Source of the DNA: Garcia nutans
Taxonomy: Eukaryota > Streptophyta > Magnoliopsida > Malpighiales > Euphorbiaceae
Direction: 5' to 3'
Assembly (NCBI GenBank): GCA_947685225.1
Contig: CANTUV010000009.1
Coordinates: forward strand, 9,920,001 to 9,984,000
DNA length: 64,000 nt
The first letter of the stretch is position 1, and each line of letters opens with the position of its first letter. The notes under the pieces are model-generated. The model saw only the letters and a list, made by a program, of their open reading frames with translations, made no database searches and was not told the DNA's origin. Shown one piece after another: positions 44,195 to 54,940 of this stretch. A program made the translations under genes and the position numbers.

Positions 44195-44842
44195 ATTTAA
44201 ATCAAAACCATTGTTCTCATAATCATAAACTAAAAGATCTTCAAATTGATCTTCAACTAGTGTAGTAATTTCCTCAGGAGTCTTTTGGATCTTGAGAATG
44301 ACTTCCTTCTTCTCTTCTAGACTAGGCTCCTTGTCAGCCGGTAGGTGTTCTTCATTTGTTCCACCAGTTCAGCAACATTAGTAAAAATCTCAAAACCCGG
44401 GATCAACTTTCCTATGAACATTATTTGCTTAGGCTTCCATTGGAGTGGTCCCATGCCTGGAGCTTTGAAAAAAACCTCCTCGAGCTGTGGAAAACTCATC
44501 TTCTCATTCTTCTTAGGCTGAACATCTTTGTTAGCTTCATCATATCCCAACCCTTTCTTAGAAATCTGGGTCTTGAAATCTGGAAGCTCTGTCACACCTG
44601 TCTTTCCCTTTCCAAGGCCAATGCTAGGTAGGTAGTTCATGTTCTTCATTATAGATAGGACCTTAGGGTCTACAACTTCATCATCAAAAATAACAACTAT
44701 TTGGAAACCATTGAGAGGCCTCTCAACCATCAATGCATTCACCACTTCATTGTCCTCAACTTCAATGACCAATGTCACATCTCCATATTGTGAACTTGAT
44801 CTTTTGAAGGAGTGTAGAAGTAACTCCACCAAGAGGATGAAA
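44195..44842 (-). pseudogene. G1 protease-RT linker with G-patch-like segment
   Basis: Encodes NYLPSIGLGKGKTGVTELPDF and KKGLGYDEAN, a glycine-rich segment found between protease and RT in Tat/Ogre-type polyproteins and resembling a G-patch. The stretch ends FTNVAELVEQMKNTYRLTRSLV. Open for nearly 200 codons together with the end of the protease block (44317-44895). Role in replication unknown. Confidence 0.6.
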
Positions 44843-45187
44843 CTAGGGTTGTCCCAATGACAGTGCAAAGGTGATGGGAATATCCAAGACCACAAATTCC
44901 ACCATAGATTCGATAGGACCGGCCTTCACAATAGCGTTGAAGGTTCCCTCGGCATGCCTTTTAGTGTTATCATAAGCCTTAATTGTCACCTCTGTCAGGC
45001 TTAAATCTCTTGTTGACATAACAAGCTTCAGCAAGATTTTAAGTGGACACACATTTATGGCAGACCCATCATCAACCATCACACATAGAGTCCTTTTCCC
45101 TTTGACCTCAACTTTGATAAAAAGTGGGCGGATGTGATGTATTCCCTCTTCTGGAAAATCAGCATCCAAAAATGACACCATTCCCAA
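44843..45187 (-). pseudogene. G1 aspartic protease, broken
   Basis: LCVMVDDGSAINVCPL is the active-site block (VDDGSA where relatives usually have VDNGSS or VDNGSA). It is followed by RDLSLTEVTIKAYDNTKR and VEFVVLDIPITFALSLGQP, corresponding to the flap and the ILGRPW-like block, the latter altered. It would process the polyprotein in the particle. Frame changes occur on both sides. Confidence 0.65.
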
Positions 45188-46990
45188 TCAATCTTATTCT
45201 TCTTCTGATCATCCTCACATTTCATCACTCCTTCAATTTTCACAAAATTAACTCGCTCCTCTGGTGTTATAGAAGTGGAAATTGACATGCTCGCCATAGC
45301 TTTGGCCATTGTTTCCTGATACTTCTTTGATGTAGCTAGTAGATCCCATATGCTGATACTAGTTTGTGTTCTCCTCAAGTGCTTAAGAATAGCATTGTCT
45401 TCTTCTTCTTTGTTCATAGTGTCAACTTCCTTTCCCTTATTAGTTTCTACTTCCTTTGGTGGTGGCCTTGCAACATCTTCTTCTTCTTTGTTCCCAGTAT
45501 CAACTTCTTTAGGCTCAGACCAGGTCCACTCTTCCTTTTTTGGGCTCAGAATCTTCATCACTGACAATTGAGTCCCAAAACTCCCTCACAACACAAATTG
45601 CTACTTCTTTTCCAACCACAGTTGGCTCTAACTTGCTAAGCACCACCTCTTCTTTGGTTGTCTCTCCATCTGCATCTTGGAAAGAAGATAGCACAAATCT
45701 CTCATTCAAGCCTCCCCCTATCACGAAAGTTGCCAGTGGTAGAAACCTGTTGAACCTTGGCAATGGATTATCCTTCGTGTTTGGCTTATTAGGTTGAGGC
45801 AACTTCCTACTATGAATCAAATTCTGAATTTCATGCCTTAACCTCACATATTTGTCTATTTCATGCCCTTGCATTTGGTGCAATTGGCAAAATACCTCTG
45901 CATTAAAATTAGGTTATAGAGGATTTAGCAATGGGCATGGAGCTAATGGCTATAACAACCCTTTTTTTCTATAGCTTATTGAAAACCTAAGACAGTGATT
46001 TGTACAACTCTAAAAACTGTATTCTATCACGTTGGCCAATTGCATTAACATCGACTGCCTTTTACGTGCTTTGAATTCCATACTTGTAGTTTCCTTTCTC
46101 ATTCCTCGTTGTCGAAAAGCAATTCTTCTCCCTTTCCTATTCTTTAATTTGTAAACCATCTTGGAGGAGATCCTTGAAATCCTTTATGAGACTGTGGGAC
46201 ATCCTCTCATGAAGATTAGGCAACTCCTCTCTTACAATCATCCTAATTTGACCTAATTCGTCAGGCCTTTTCTCGAGCAAAATAGCCTTATTTCTCTACA
46301 TCTTCACCTAGTCGATGAAGTTTTTATTCGAATTTTGCCTTACTGATTCAAACTCCATCAGAGTGAACTCCAACTCAGCATTATACCCATGTTATTGGAT
46401 GAAGGCCTTATACAACAAATCCCAACTCTTTTAAGTACTATCCTTTAAGGTGTTAAACCAATTCTGAGCCTTGGTAGCTTGAGCAGACTGCATAGTTGTG
46501 ATATACTACTTCACATAAAGATGAGGGTTGCCAGTTTAATCAAACTTAGCAAATGATGGCATCTTGAACTTATAAAGGACCTAATCATATTGTTTAAACA
46601 ACTTGTCTACTTCTGACATCTCTTCGATTTTTAACTTCTTCTCAAACTTCTTATATAGATAAGCAATCATCTTCTCAATACTAGAAGTTTTAGTCATCTC
46701 AATAGTTGGTTTTTCCACAACCTTTAGCTCCTTCTTCTTTTCTTAAGGATCTTAAAAGTATTGAGCCCAATATTCATCATTGTCCATAACCATCTTGTCA
46801 TCATCGATGGCTACTTCACCAACCATAGCCTTTCCTTTGTCATTCTGCTTCTTGGTGCTAGTAGATGCTTCAATAGTATTTCCAAACATTGCAACTATTT
46901 GGCTTCTCATGGTCTCAGCCAAGACCCCCTTTAGTTCTTCCATTTTGGCATTGAGGGCATCATCTACCATCTCTTGAATATGTTCTAGCT
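45188..46990 (-). pseudogene. G1 gag (and gag-protease junction), broken
   Basis: N-terminus EHIQEMVDDALNAKMEELK (about 46930-46990) is the same protein as the plus-strand gag at 57238. The middle (46000-46740) is interrupted by many stops. The C-terminal part has the knuckle CQLHQMQGHEIDKY, whose last Cys is Tyr here while the plus-strand copy keeps CQFHQMQGHETDKC, then RLRHEIQNLIHSRK. 45188-45567 is an acidic segment ending in MAKAMASMSISTSITPEERVNF before protease. Confidence 0.7.
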
Positions 46991-47300
46991 CTATTGCTTT
47001 TAGTGAGAATGTGACTAAGTCATGACTGGATTATATGTCATAGGCTCTTAAGCTACTGTAATCTAGGGCTGTGGACAGAAAGAATCAATGATATGAGATG
47101 CATGTATGCATAAATGCACAAGTAACAAACAAACAAAACAAATCGACTCAACATAGTAGGAATGAACCTTCCAACCTTATAACTTCCATACATGAATGGC
47201 GAGTCTCTTTTTCTAGGTACATGGCCAACAAAATACCAACATGGGGTATCTTGTTTTCGAAAGAATTCACTCGGACTGTTTAACCAATAGTTGTATTTTC
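46991..47300 (-). other. G1 leader, ending at a head-to-head junction
   Basis: Reverse complement of 56927-57235 of the gag-only element: GATACCCCATGTTGGTATTTT and GACTCGCCATTC-type blocks match. Similarity stops at about 47300 (TTGTATTTTCAA), after which plus-strand LTR sequence begins. Confidence 0.65.
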
Positions 47301-47671
47301 AAGCTTTTTATTTTATATTTTGATTGATATCTTTGATGAATGATTTATTTATTATGAATGGTTATTTACCTTTATCAATTTATTTAGATTTCCAAATGTT
47401 GTAAGAGGTATGTTTCCACTTGGTGGGTGCCTCATTAGTTAAATATCATATAATTTAAATTGCTTTTCTACTTTAGAACCAATGTAAAGGACATGTTTCT
47501 ACCTTTCGGTGGGTGTCCTATTTAGGCATGAATTATGTAAGGGCATCTTTCCATCTTTGGATGGGTGTCCGTTTATTTGTTTTGCTTGGACATTGTTTTG
47601 ATTTTCAATATATCGATGCTTTATTTTAATTATTGTGTGTAATATGGATAATATTATTATAATTAAGAATT
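47301..47671 (+). mobile_element. Tat/Ogre-like LTR fragment, plus strand
   Basis: Closely matches 55445-55797, including the three nested hairpin units (47405-47433, 47488-47519, 47541-47570). It breaks off at TTAAGAATT where the intact LTR continues TTATAATATT. The lost remainder of the LTR and the start of its leader were probably deleted together with the left part of Athila C. Confidence 0.8.
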
Positions 47672-47672
47672 C

Positions 47673-48927
47673 CCTAATGGAAAAAGACTATGAAACATGG
47701 CCAAGCTCACCCAAGCTTGGCCGTGTCACCCTTAATGTCTATTTAAGTTCTTTCGCACGACAAAGAAAAAGGGGGACAGCTAGGGTTTGAGTTAGAGAAA
47801 AGAAAAGAGAAGGAGAGGGCAAACATAATTTGGGATTAGGAGAGAGTGACACTCTCCTTGTCCCTCATCTTCATCCTCCATCTTCATCTTCTCCATCTTC
47901 CATTGAAAAGATCTTTGAGGTTCTTTGGGATAAGTTGGGTTAACAAGCTCTTGAAGGTTGAAGAAGCCTCATTGAAAGGATTGGTGACTTGAGAAAGCTC
48001 CTTTCTATCTTCCAAAGGCACAATCAATTGAAGGGTTGGTGACTTGAGAAAGCTCCATTCCATATGCAAAAGGGAAATCAACCATTGAAGAGGGCTTGAG
48101 TTCTTCATCAAACATCAAAGTGGAGCTAGGAGGAAGACTAGTAATCCTACTCTTGGCATCTTCACAAGGGGTTTTTCTATTCTCTCTTTTAATTCATTCC
48201 AATATTGTTTTTGTTGTATTAAGAGAATTGATATTGCAATGAACAATTTGTATTTGATTTATATTGAGTTGAATGAATGTTTTAAATTGATGATGTTGAG
48301 CTAAAAACCCATGCTTAGTTGAATGCTTTGAATTGATATTTCCATTGATGTACCTTGTTGTAGGTTGATTGCATTGAATTGTATGCTAGGTTAATAGATT
48401 AGCTACCTATTGATCTCTAGATATTGAATGAAGGACCGAGAGGTGAAATTTGATATCGGAATTATGCAATTGACTACCCTGTGAATGAATTAGAAATATA
48501 AGTTCTAGGGTTTCATTAATTTGCAAATGTAAAATAATTGGTAATTGCTATTTCATGAATGTGAGAACTAATGAATTGGTAATTGACTAATTAACCTTAA
48601 GGAACAAATTAATTTACAAGGTTATGTTAATGGATAATTGAGAATTGAGCTTTGATTGAATGGACCTATAACCCTAGGCATATTCCCAAGAATCAATTTG
48701 ATCTTGTACAACTTTCACACACATCAACCCTACGTACGTTAATTTTAGGTTTAAATTGTTCTTTTGCATTCCAAACAACAAAATCTCGCTTTTAATTTAA
48801 TTGCTTTAATCAAGCTATTACGAACCACACCTTCTTGGGGAAACAACCTTGTGGTGATCACCTTTGCTACAGCTACCTCGTATACTTGCAAGTGCCGCTT
48901 GTAGTAGTACTTAATTTGAGTGCAATA
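47673..48927 (+). repeat. Athila C 5' LTR, left-truncated
   Basis: Matches 52609-53880 from GAAAAAGACTATGAAAC to the end; the first about 640 bp of the LTR are missing. It ends TGCAATA where the partner has CGCAACA, so the terminal CA has become TA. One GGCCAAGC/GCTTGGCC hairpin of the palindrome array remains at about 47698-47727. Confidence 0.85.
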
Positions 48928-48933
48928 AGTTTT

Positions 48934-48951
48934 TGGCGCCGTTGCCGGGGA
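48934..48951 (+). other. Athila C primer binding site, tRNA-Asp type
   Basis: TGGCGCCGTTGCCGGGGA, six bases after the LTR. This is the primer site reported for Athila elements, complementary to the 3' end of tRNA-Asp. It is intact here. Confidence 0.85.
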
Positions 48952-49142
48952 AGGCTATCGCAGTATTAATAGTTTGAATTTTCTTTTCATTGTTTGTTTA
49001 TTTTTTGTGAATTGTTTGTTTGTTTTATTTTTCTTTCAATTTAATTATTTGTTTGTTTTATTTAAGTTGCTAAGTGCCTTGTGTAAATATGCAATTTTCA
49101 AGGTACGTAGGGGTTTATGATGATAACCCTGATTTTGACATG

Positions 49143-50606
49143 GCATAGCAATTAGCAGAATTAACGAACCAACTTAAGATGCTAAATGCAAGAGGACAAA
49201 CACCTATGCCTACTCGTGAAGTATGTTCAGCATGTGGCATTGCAGGACATAGTGCAAACATGTGTTCATTTGGTTATGGACAATATCAAGAGAGGCAAGA
49301 GGAAGAATATGCCTATGACAGTTTCCAGCAAATGGGTGGAAATGACACATACCCCAGACCTTATAATTCAAGATGGGGAAGCCACCCAAATTTTTCTTGG
49401 GAAAACCAGCAGCACATTCCACCTCCAAATTTTTTTCAACCTTACCAAAGAAGTTCTTACTCTCAAGAACAATATTCAAATCAAGAGTACCTTAAGCGAC
49501 CCACATTAGAAGATAGTTTGAATGCCTTCATTCAAATTAGCGCGCAAAATCAAAGTAAACTTAAGGAGCCCACTTTGGAAGATAGTTTGAATGCCTTCAT
49601 TCAAATTGGCTCACAAAACCATGATAAATTCGAGAAATCCACAGTGGAAGATGATTTGAATGCTTACCTTTAAATTAGCACAGAAATTCAGGAGGGAAGC
49701 AATGAGAGGTTTGATTCTTTGGAGGAATCATTGAAGAGGGTGGAAATGCAACTTGGGCAATTGGCACATCAACTCCAAGCACACCAAGAGGAGGAATTTC
49801 CTAGCCAATTGGAGCAAATAGAGTTAATCACAAATTTTAAGAATAAACAGGTGATATATAATGATTTTTGTAATTCCTTTGATGCAGGAACTAACAATGA
49901 AGAAGATGGCGAGGAAATGCAATCAAACATAGAGGAGTTAATTCAATCAAAGGAGGAGGAGAATTTGGAAGCATCGACTTCGACAAAATTGCATGAACCT
50001 CCAAATCCTTGTATGCCACCAATCCCATTCCCAAGTAAGCTGAATGCAGAGAAACAAGGTATGCAACTTTCTGAACTCCATGACATGCCCTATAGTGAAG
50101 ATAGTGTAGATAAGCTTGAGGTGGCCATGACCATAGAAGTAGAGCCTAATTCTTCCAAATTAGAAATTGATGAGAGCAATTTACTAGAGAATAATGAGAT
50201 TGTTGAGGGAGAACTTCAAATTGCTAAAGAGAATGTAGAACACATTCAACCAAACTTGGTTGAAATTAAAAACACCCTAGGAATTTTGAAAGATGTTTTG
50301 GTTGGGGAATACAGTATGCAACAAATTATCATCTCTCCCACTCTTGGTGGTGAGAACGAGCAAAAACCATATAAAACCATGTTGCAAACTGAAAAATGTT
50401 CTTACTACGTCCCTATAGCATTAAAAAATCAAGCTAAGACAACCCTCATATGTTCTTTTTGGACAATTGCTCCCCTAAGAATGCTACCTAGGCTTTTCAA
50501 TACATTGGGAACTTTTCAAAGTTGCATGGTGTTCATCCTCTCAGTCATGGGCTCCAATTGCATTATGGGTGGAAGGAGCCCCACACATCGTATATGGGAA
50601 CGATGA
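49143..50606 (+). pseudogene. Athila C gag C-terminal region with tandem 22-residue repeats
   Basis: One reading frame (49179-50606) split only by TAA at 49671-49673. It has a zinc knuckle CSACGIAGHSANMC (about 49219), an aromatic/Pro-rich segment (HPNFSWENQQ, PPPNFFQPYQ) and three tandem repeats of about 22 residues (PTLEDSLNAFIQIS, PTLEDSLNAFIQIG, TVEDDLNAYL-stop-IS). A coiled-coil candidate (ESLKRVEMQLGQLAHQLQ) and a long acidic region follow. The stop replaces the Gln of the repeat (CAA to TAA). The N-terminal gag core is deleted. The last about 50 residues (SFWTIAPLRMLPRL onward) match nothing I recognise. Confidence 0.7.
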
Positions 50607-51971
50607 AAATCAGGTATCATCTAAACTCTCTCTGTAGTATGCATGCTCACATTGAGGACAATGTGAATTTTTAAGTGTGGGGTGCATTTGGTGTTTTATG
50701 TTTTTACTTTTAATTGCATTTTGTTTTTTCATGTTTTTACCTTTAATTTGTTACCTTTAATTTGTTTTTGTTTAAGTTTTAGTTAATGTTCTTAATGTTT
50801 TTCTTTGAATAAATGAATTTTGAAAAGTTCAATTGTTATAAAATTGTTGATTGATGACCTTTGAATTTTTGAAGCATGAATTTGAGAATTGAGAAGAATT
50901 GGTGCTTATTGTCAATTTTTTTGGTTTTTCCTTGCATTGCCATTAATCTAGTGAGGAATTGAGCCATCAACTTATCATTCTTGTTGTGGGTGAACATCTT
51001 TGATTGATGAATTACTAGAACTTGCTATGAAATGCATTTTAAGATTACATAAAAATTTCAATTTGGCATCAAGATGATTAAGGCAATTAGGTGAACCACT
51101 TTGGCTTAAAAAGACCAACCCTATATTCAACCTTAGTTAGCCAATTTTGAGCTTATTCTATTTTTCCTTTTCTTTCTTTTTCACAACACCATTAGCTTGA
51201 ACCTTGTTGTTTAACTCTTACCCTTTCATTAGGTCAAGAGCATTTTAAGAGCGTTTATAACCGAGTGTTATGTTGAATTAAGTGTGGGGTTAAATTTAGT
51301 AGGTTTAAGATTGCAAAGCAAAAAATAAATAATAATAAATAAATAAATAATAAATAAATAAAAGAAAAAAAAGAAAACATATATATATATATAATAATAA
51401 AAATAATTGTTGTTCTTGTTGAAAGGGTTGGAATGTATCATTGCAAGATTTAATAAGTGAGTTCCCTTGAAAAGCTCTTTAATGTCAAGGGGTAGATGAG
51501 AGGAAGGTGTTTTGGGATTGTTGGTTTATGTAAATGATCGGGTACTTCATTCTTAAAGTGCTCTTGAACTTAATGATTAAGATCACATTTCCTAAATGCC
51601 ATGCCTTTACCTTAGCCCCATTACAACCCAATAAAGACCTTTTGATTGATGCTTGATTGTTATTTGTGGTGGAGATTTGATTGAAAAGCAAGCCTATGGT
51701 AATAATCTTTCATTGATTGTTATGAGTGTAAATACCACCATGATCAAACACTTGTAAGAGTTGGTGAGGGAGCGACAACATAGGTTATGCATGGAAAAGC
51801 ATTTAATTGCATGGGTGTCGATTTTGTTTGATTCGATATTGATTGCGGATTTAGGGATAAGGAAGTCTTGATGCATATTTATAACTCTTGAACTTAACAA
51901 AATTTATCTTGTTAGTGTGTTTTGATTTTAGCCTTGCTTGGGGACAAGCAAGGAATTAAGTGTGGGGTAGT
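50607..51971 (+). other. Athila C 3' untranslated region
   Basis: No gene. AAGTGTGGGG boxes at 50673-50682 (preceded by ATTGAGGACAATG), 51279-51288 and 51958-51967 (preceded by TTGGGGACAAGC), the last being the polypurine tract. CCTTAGCCCCATTACA and AATAAAGA at about 51611-51636 match copy A. (AT)n and AATAAATA-type repeats lie at 51325-51410. Confidence 0.7.
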
Positions 51972-53880
51972 TGTTTTATTAGTTTTTGTCATAGAATTGT
52001 ATCTTATTTATTATGATGATTATTGTTTTATTTAGGTATTTTGGTAGCTTTAATCTGTTTATTTAGTGTTTTCATCAATTTTGGTAGTTTTAATTTATTT
52101 CAGTATTTATGTCATTTTTGTTCTAGTTTTTAGTTTGGTGTTTATTTGTTGTTGGTTAATGTTTATTTGATTCTTGTTTAAAGTTTGTTTAGGTGTTTAT
52201 TTTAGGTTAATAAGCAAACATCATCTTAAGGGCAAAACCAAAGACAACAGAGGAAGGAAAAAGCAAGGAGCCAAGTGAGGAAGAAAACAATGGACAGTAG
52301 CTGACACACTCAAGGGACACGGCCAAGCTTGTGGTCGTGTCCCATACCAAGCTAAGAAGAAGTCCAAAAGATCAGAAGGAGACACACTCAAGGGACACAG
52401 CCAAGCTTGTGGCCATGTCCCTCCAAATACCTCAGACACGACCAAGCTCACCTAAGCTTGGCCGTGTCACACACTCAACTCCAAAGAAAGAAAGAAAGAA
52501 AGAAAGAAAGAGCCAGTGAGGGACACGGCCAACTATCTTAGTCGTGTCCTATGGAACTCAAGAGACACGGCCAAGCCAACCTTTGCTTGGCCATGTCACC
52601 TAATGAAAAGCAAGAAAAAGACTATGAAACACGGCCAAGCTCACCCAAGCATGGCCGTGTCACCCTTAATGTCTATTTAAGTTCTTTCGCACGACAAAGA
52701 AAAAGGGGGACGGCTAGGGTTTGAGTTAGAGAAAAGAAAAGAGAAGGAGAGGGCAAACATAATTTGGGATGAGGAGAGAGTGACACTCTCCTTGTCCCTC
52801 ATCTTCATCCTCCATCTTCATCTTCTCCATCTTCCATTGATAAGATCTTTGAGGTTCTTTGGGATAAGTTGGGTTAACAAGCTCTTGAAGGTTGAAGAAG
52901 CTTCATTGAAAGGATTGGTGACTTGAGAAAGCTCCTTTCTATCTTCCAAAGGCACAATCAATTGAAGGGTTGGTGACTTGAGAAAGCTCCATTCCATATT
53001 GCAAAAGGGAAATCAACCATTGAAGAGGGCTTGAGTTCTTCATCAAACATCAAAGTGGAGCTAGGAGGAAGACTAGTAATCCTACTCTTGGCATCTTCAT
53101 AAGGGGTTTTTCTATTCTCTCTTTTAATTCATTCCAATATTATTTTTGTTGTATTAAGAGAATTGATATTGCAATGAACAATTTGTATTTGATTTATATT
53201 GAGTTGAATGAATGTTTTAAATTGATGATGTTGAGCTAAAAACCCATGCTTAGGGTTTGTAGTATATTTAATTGAATGCTTTGAATTGATATTTCCATTG
53301 ATGTACCTTGTTGTAGGTTGATTGCATTGAATTGTATGCTAGGTTAATAGATTAGCTACCTATTGATCTCTAGATATTGAATGAAGGACCGAGAGGTGAA
53401 ATTTGATATCGAAATTATGCAATCGACTACCCTATGAATGAATTAGAAATATAAGTTCTAGGGTTTCATTAATTTGCAAATGTAAAATAATTGGTAATTG
53501 CTATTTCATGAATGTGAGAACTAATGAATTGGTAATTGAATAATTAACCTTAAGGAACAAATTAATTTACAAGGTTATGTTAATGGATAATTGAGAATTG
53601 AGCTTTGATTGAATGGACCTATAACCCTAGGCATATTCCCAAGAATCGATTTGATCTTGTACAACTTTCACACACATCAAACCTACGTACATTAATTTTA
53701 GGTTTAAATTGTTCTTTTGCATTCCAAACAACAAACTCTCACTTTTAATTTAATTGCTTTAATCAAGCTATTACGAATCACACCTTCTTAGAGAAACTAC
53801 CTTAGGGCGATCACCTTTGCTACAGCTACCTCGTATACCTGCGAGTGCCGCTTGTAGTAGTACTTAATTTGAGCGCAACA
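51972..53880 (+). repeat. Athila C 3' LTR
   Basis: TGTTTTATTAG after the purine tract to GAGCGCAACA; 1909 bp. The first about 250 bp are nearly identical to the Athila A LTR start; the rest matches the truncated 5' LTR. Contains the palindrome array at 52311-52663 and a (GAAA)n run at 52483-52510. Confidence 0.88.
52311..52663. repeat. GACACGGCC hairpin array in Athila C LTR
   Basis: Six hairpins or near-hairpins. Arms GGGACACGGCC or GACACGGCCAAGC pair with GGTCGTGTCCC or GCTTGGCCGTGTC around variable loops. The longest has 13-bp arms with one mismatch at about 52435-52468. Outer flanks covary in places (GGGACACGG with CCGTGTCCC here, GTGACACGG with CCGTGTCAC in copy A). Confidence 0.8.
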
Positions 53881-54054
53881 GCCTCATACCATTTGGTATA
53901 TACTTGCTATGGCAACCTAAGCCTTTCAACCCAAAGACTAAAGCTCATGTAATTGCCCTAGTTACTTTCCTTAGGTTTTACCCCAAATGCATGTTGTTTG
54001 ACTATGGTTAATTTATCTTGGCTTAAATCATGGCTTATTTGGTTTGTTCTTTTT
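53881..54054 (+). mobile_element. Tat/Ogre-like leader fragment
   Basis: Nearly identical to 56270-56440 (TTCATACCATTTGGTATATAC through ATGGCTTATTTGGTTTGTTC). It directly follows the Athila C LTR and leads without a gap into the DUF7745-like sequence. Together with 47301-47671 it belongs to a first copy of the plus-strand element that Athila C interrupted. Confidence 0.75.
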
Positions 54055-54940
54055 CAACGGTGATATTGATCCATGGGTATTGGATATTATGGACCAAATG
54101 GAAGGAAGCTTGTCGCCAGTACCTGTGATCTTAACCGAGACTTTAGTTGGATTAGACCGACTTAAATCAGGATTGACAAAGAAACTGACTGGGAGTCCGT
54201 TGTTGCTTCAGGTAATTACCTAAACTGCCCTTTCGGGTTTTCAATTTAGGTTTTTTTTTATTGCTCTAATTTTTTCCTAGTCCTCCCATGTGGGTTTTCG
54301 AAACTAGCGAGTTGTCCTAATTTTTGCCTAAGCTGCCCTCGCGGGATTTCAACTTAGCGGACCTCTTTTTTATTATATACATTTTTTATTGCTCTAATTT
54401 TTGCCTAGTCCACCCATGTGGGTTTTCAGAACTAGCGAGCTGTCCTAGTTTTTGCCTAAACTGTCCTCTCTGGTTTTCAACTTAGCGGACTTTTTTTCAT
54501 TTAATTTAATTCTTTCTTCACAGATTTGGCTTCAGGAGCATCTCTGCTTGCTTGATACTCCATCCATGGATTTTGCCAGATATCTACCATGACATCATTC
54601 CGCTAGGAAACTACTCCATCCTGCTTCTTCATATGCTGACTGGGTTGACTGGATCCACTCACGCTCTAAAGTCAATATCCGTTGGTTGGTACCTTGGTGG
54701 AAGATTTCTCGTATCACCATATGGACATACTTGATGTATGTTCCCCTTGCTGCTCTTCGTCAAGGTACATGCTATGATCCTAGCCGACTTGGCCGTCAGT
54801 ACGGAGCTGAGCCTCGCGATTTTGACTTTACTCCTGATTTAGACATGCCTTGCTTGACTGAAGCCTACTTGGATCGACTGAGGCAAAGCTGGCCTGCACG
54901 TTACATTTATCGACTGCCCTTAAAACCCTTGTTTTCTTAA
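54055..54940 (+). pseudogene. DUF7745-like remnant with intron, second copy
   Basis: Exon part 54055-54211 encodes NGDIDPWVLDIMDQMEG and LTGSPLLLQ. A GT-AG intron (54212-54523) carries palindromic repeats. Exon 2 (54524-54940) starts IWLQEHLCLLDTP, with one TGA soon after, and reads on in shifted frames to YDPSRLGRQYGAEP and FDFTPDLDMPCLTEAYLDRL. It is better preserved than 39159-40480 but truncated at the N-terminus. Here it is on the same strand as the neighbouring LTRs, unlike the copy in G1. Function unknown. Confidence 0.6.

Larger units (their letters stand above)
34966..47300 (-). mobile_element. Internal region of Tat/Ogre-like element G1, decayed
   Basis: In element sense: leader, gag, protease, G-patch-like linker, RT, RNase H, integrase, then about 6 kb of extra sequence with two ORF remnants on the opposite strand, a tandem array, and the polypurine tract GCAGGAGGCAAAC (34966-34978) next to the 3' LTR. 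The large size, CHHC gag knuckle, RT type, antisense extra ORFs and 3'UTR minisatellite all fit the Tat/Ogre branch of Ty3/gypsy. Its own 5' LTR is missing; at about 47300 it meets a plus-strand LTR fragment instead. Confidence 0.75.
47673..53880 (+). mobile_element. Athila copy C: gag-only deletion derivative
   Basis: 5' LTR truncated at its left, tRNA-Asp-type primer site, C-terminal part of gag, 3'UTR with the same purine boxes as copy A, polypurine tract and complete 3' LTR. There is no pol and no ORF1. On the right it abuts a Tat/Ogre-like leader fragment at 53881. The two LTRs differ at about 2-3% over 1.25 kb by eye plus an 18-bp-scale indel near 53255, so it is older than the Tekay insertion. 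Confidence 0.85.

Noticed and set aside
44639..45797. Plus-strand ORFs of 65-91 codons between 44356 and 45797
   Set aside because: Antisense shadows of the G1 gag/protease region, serine-rich because they oppose acidic codons.
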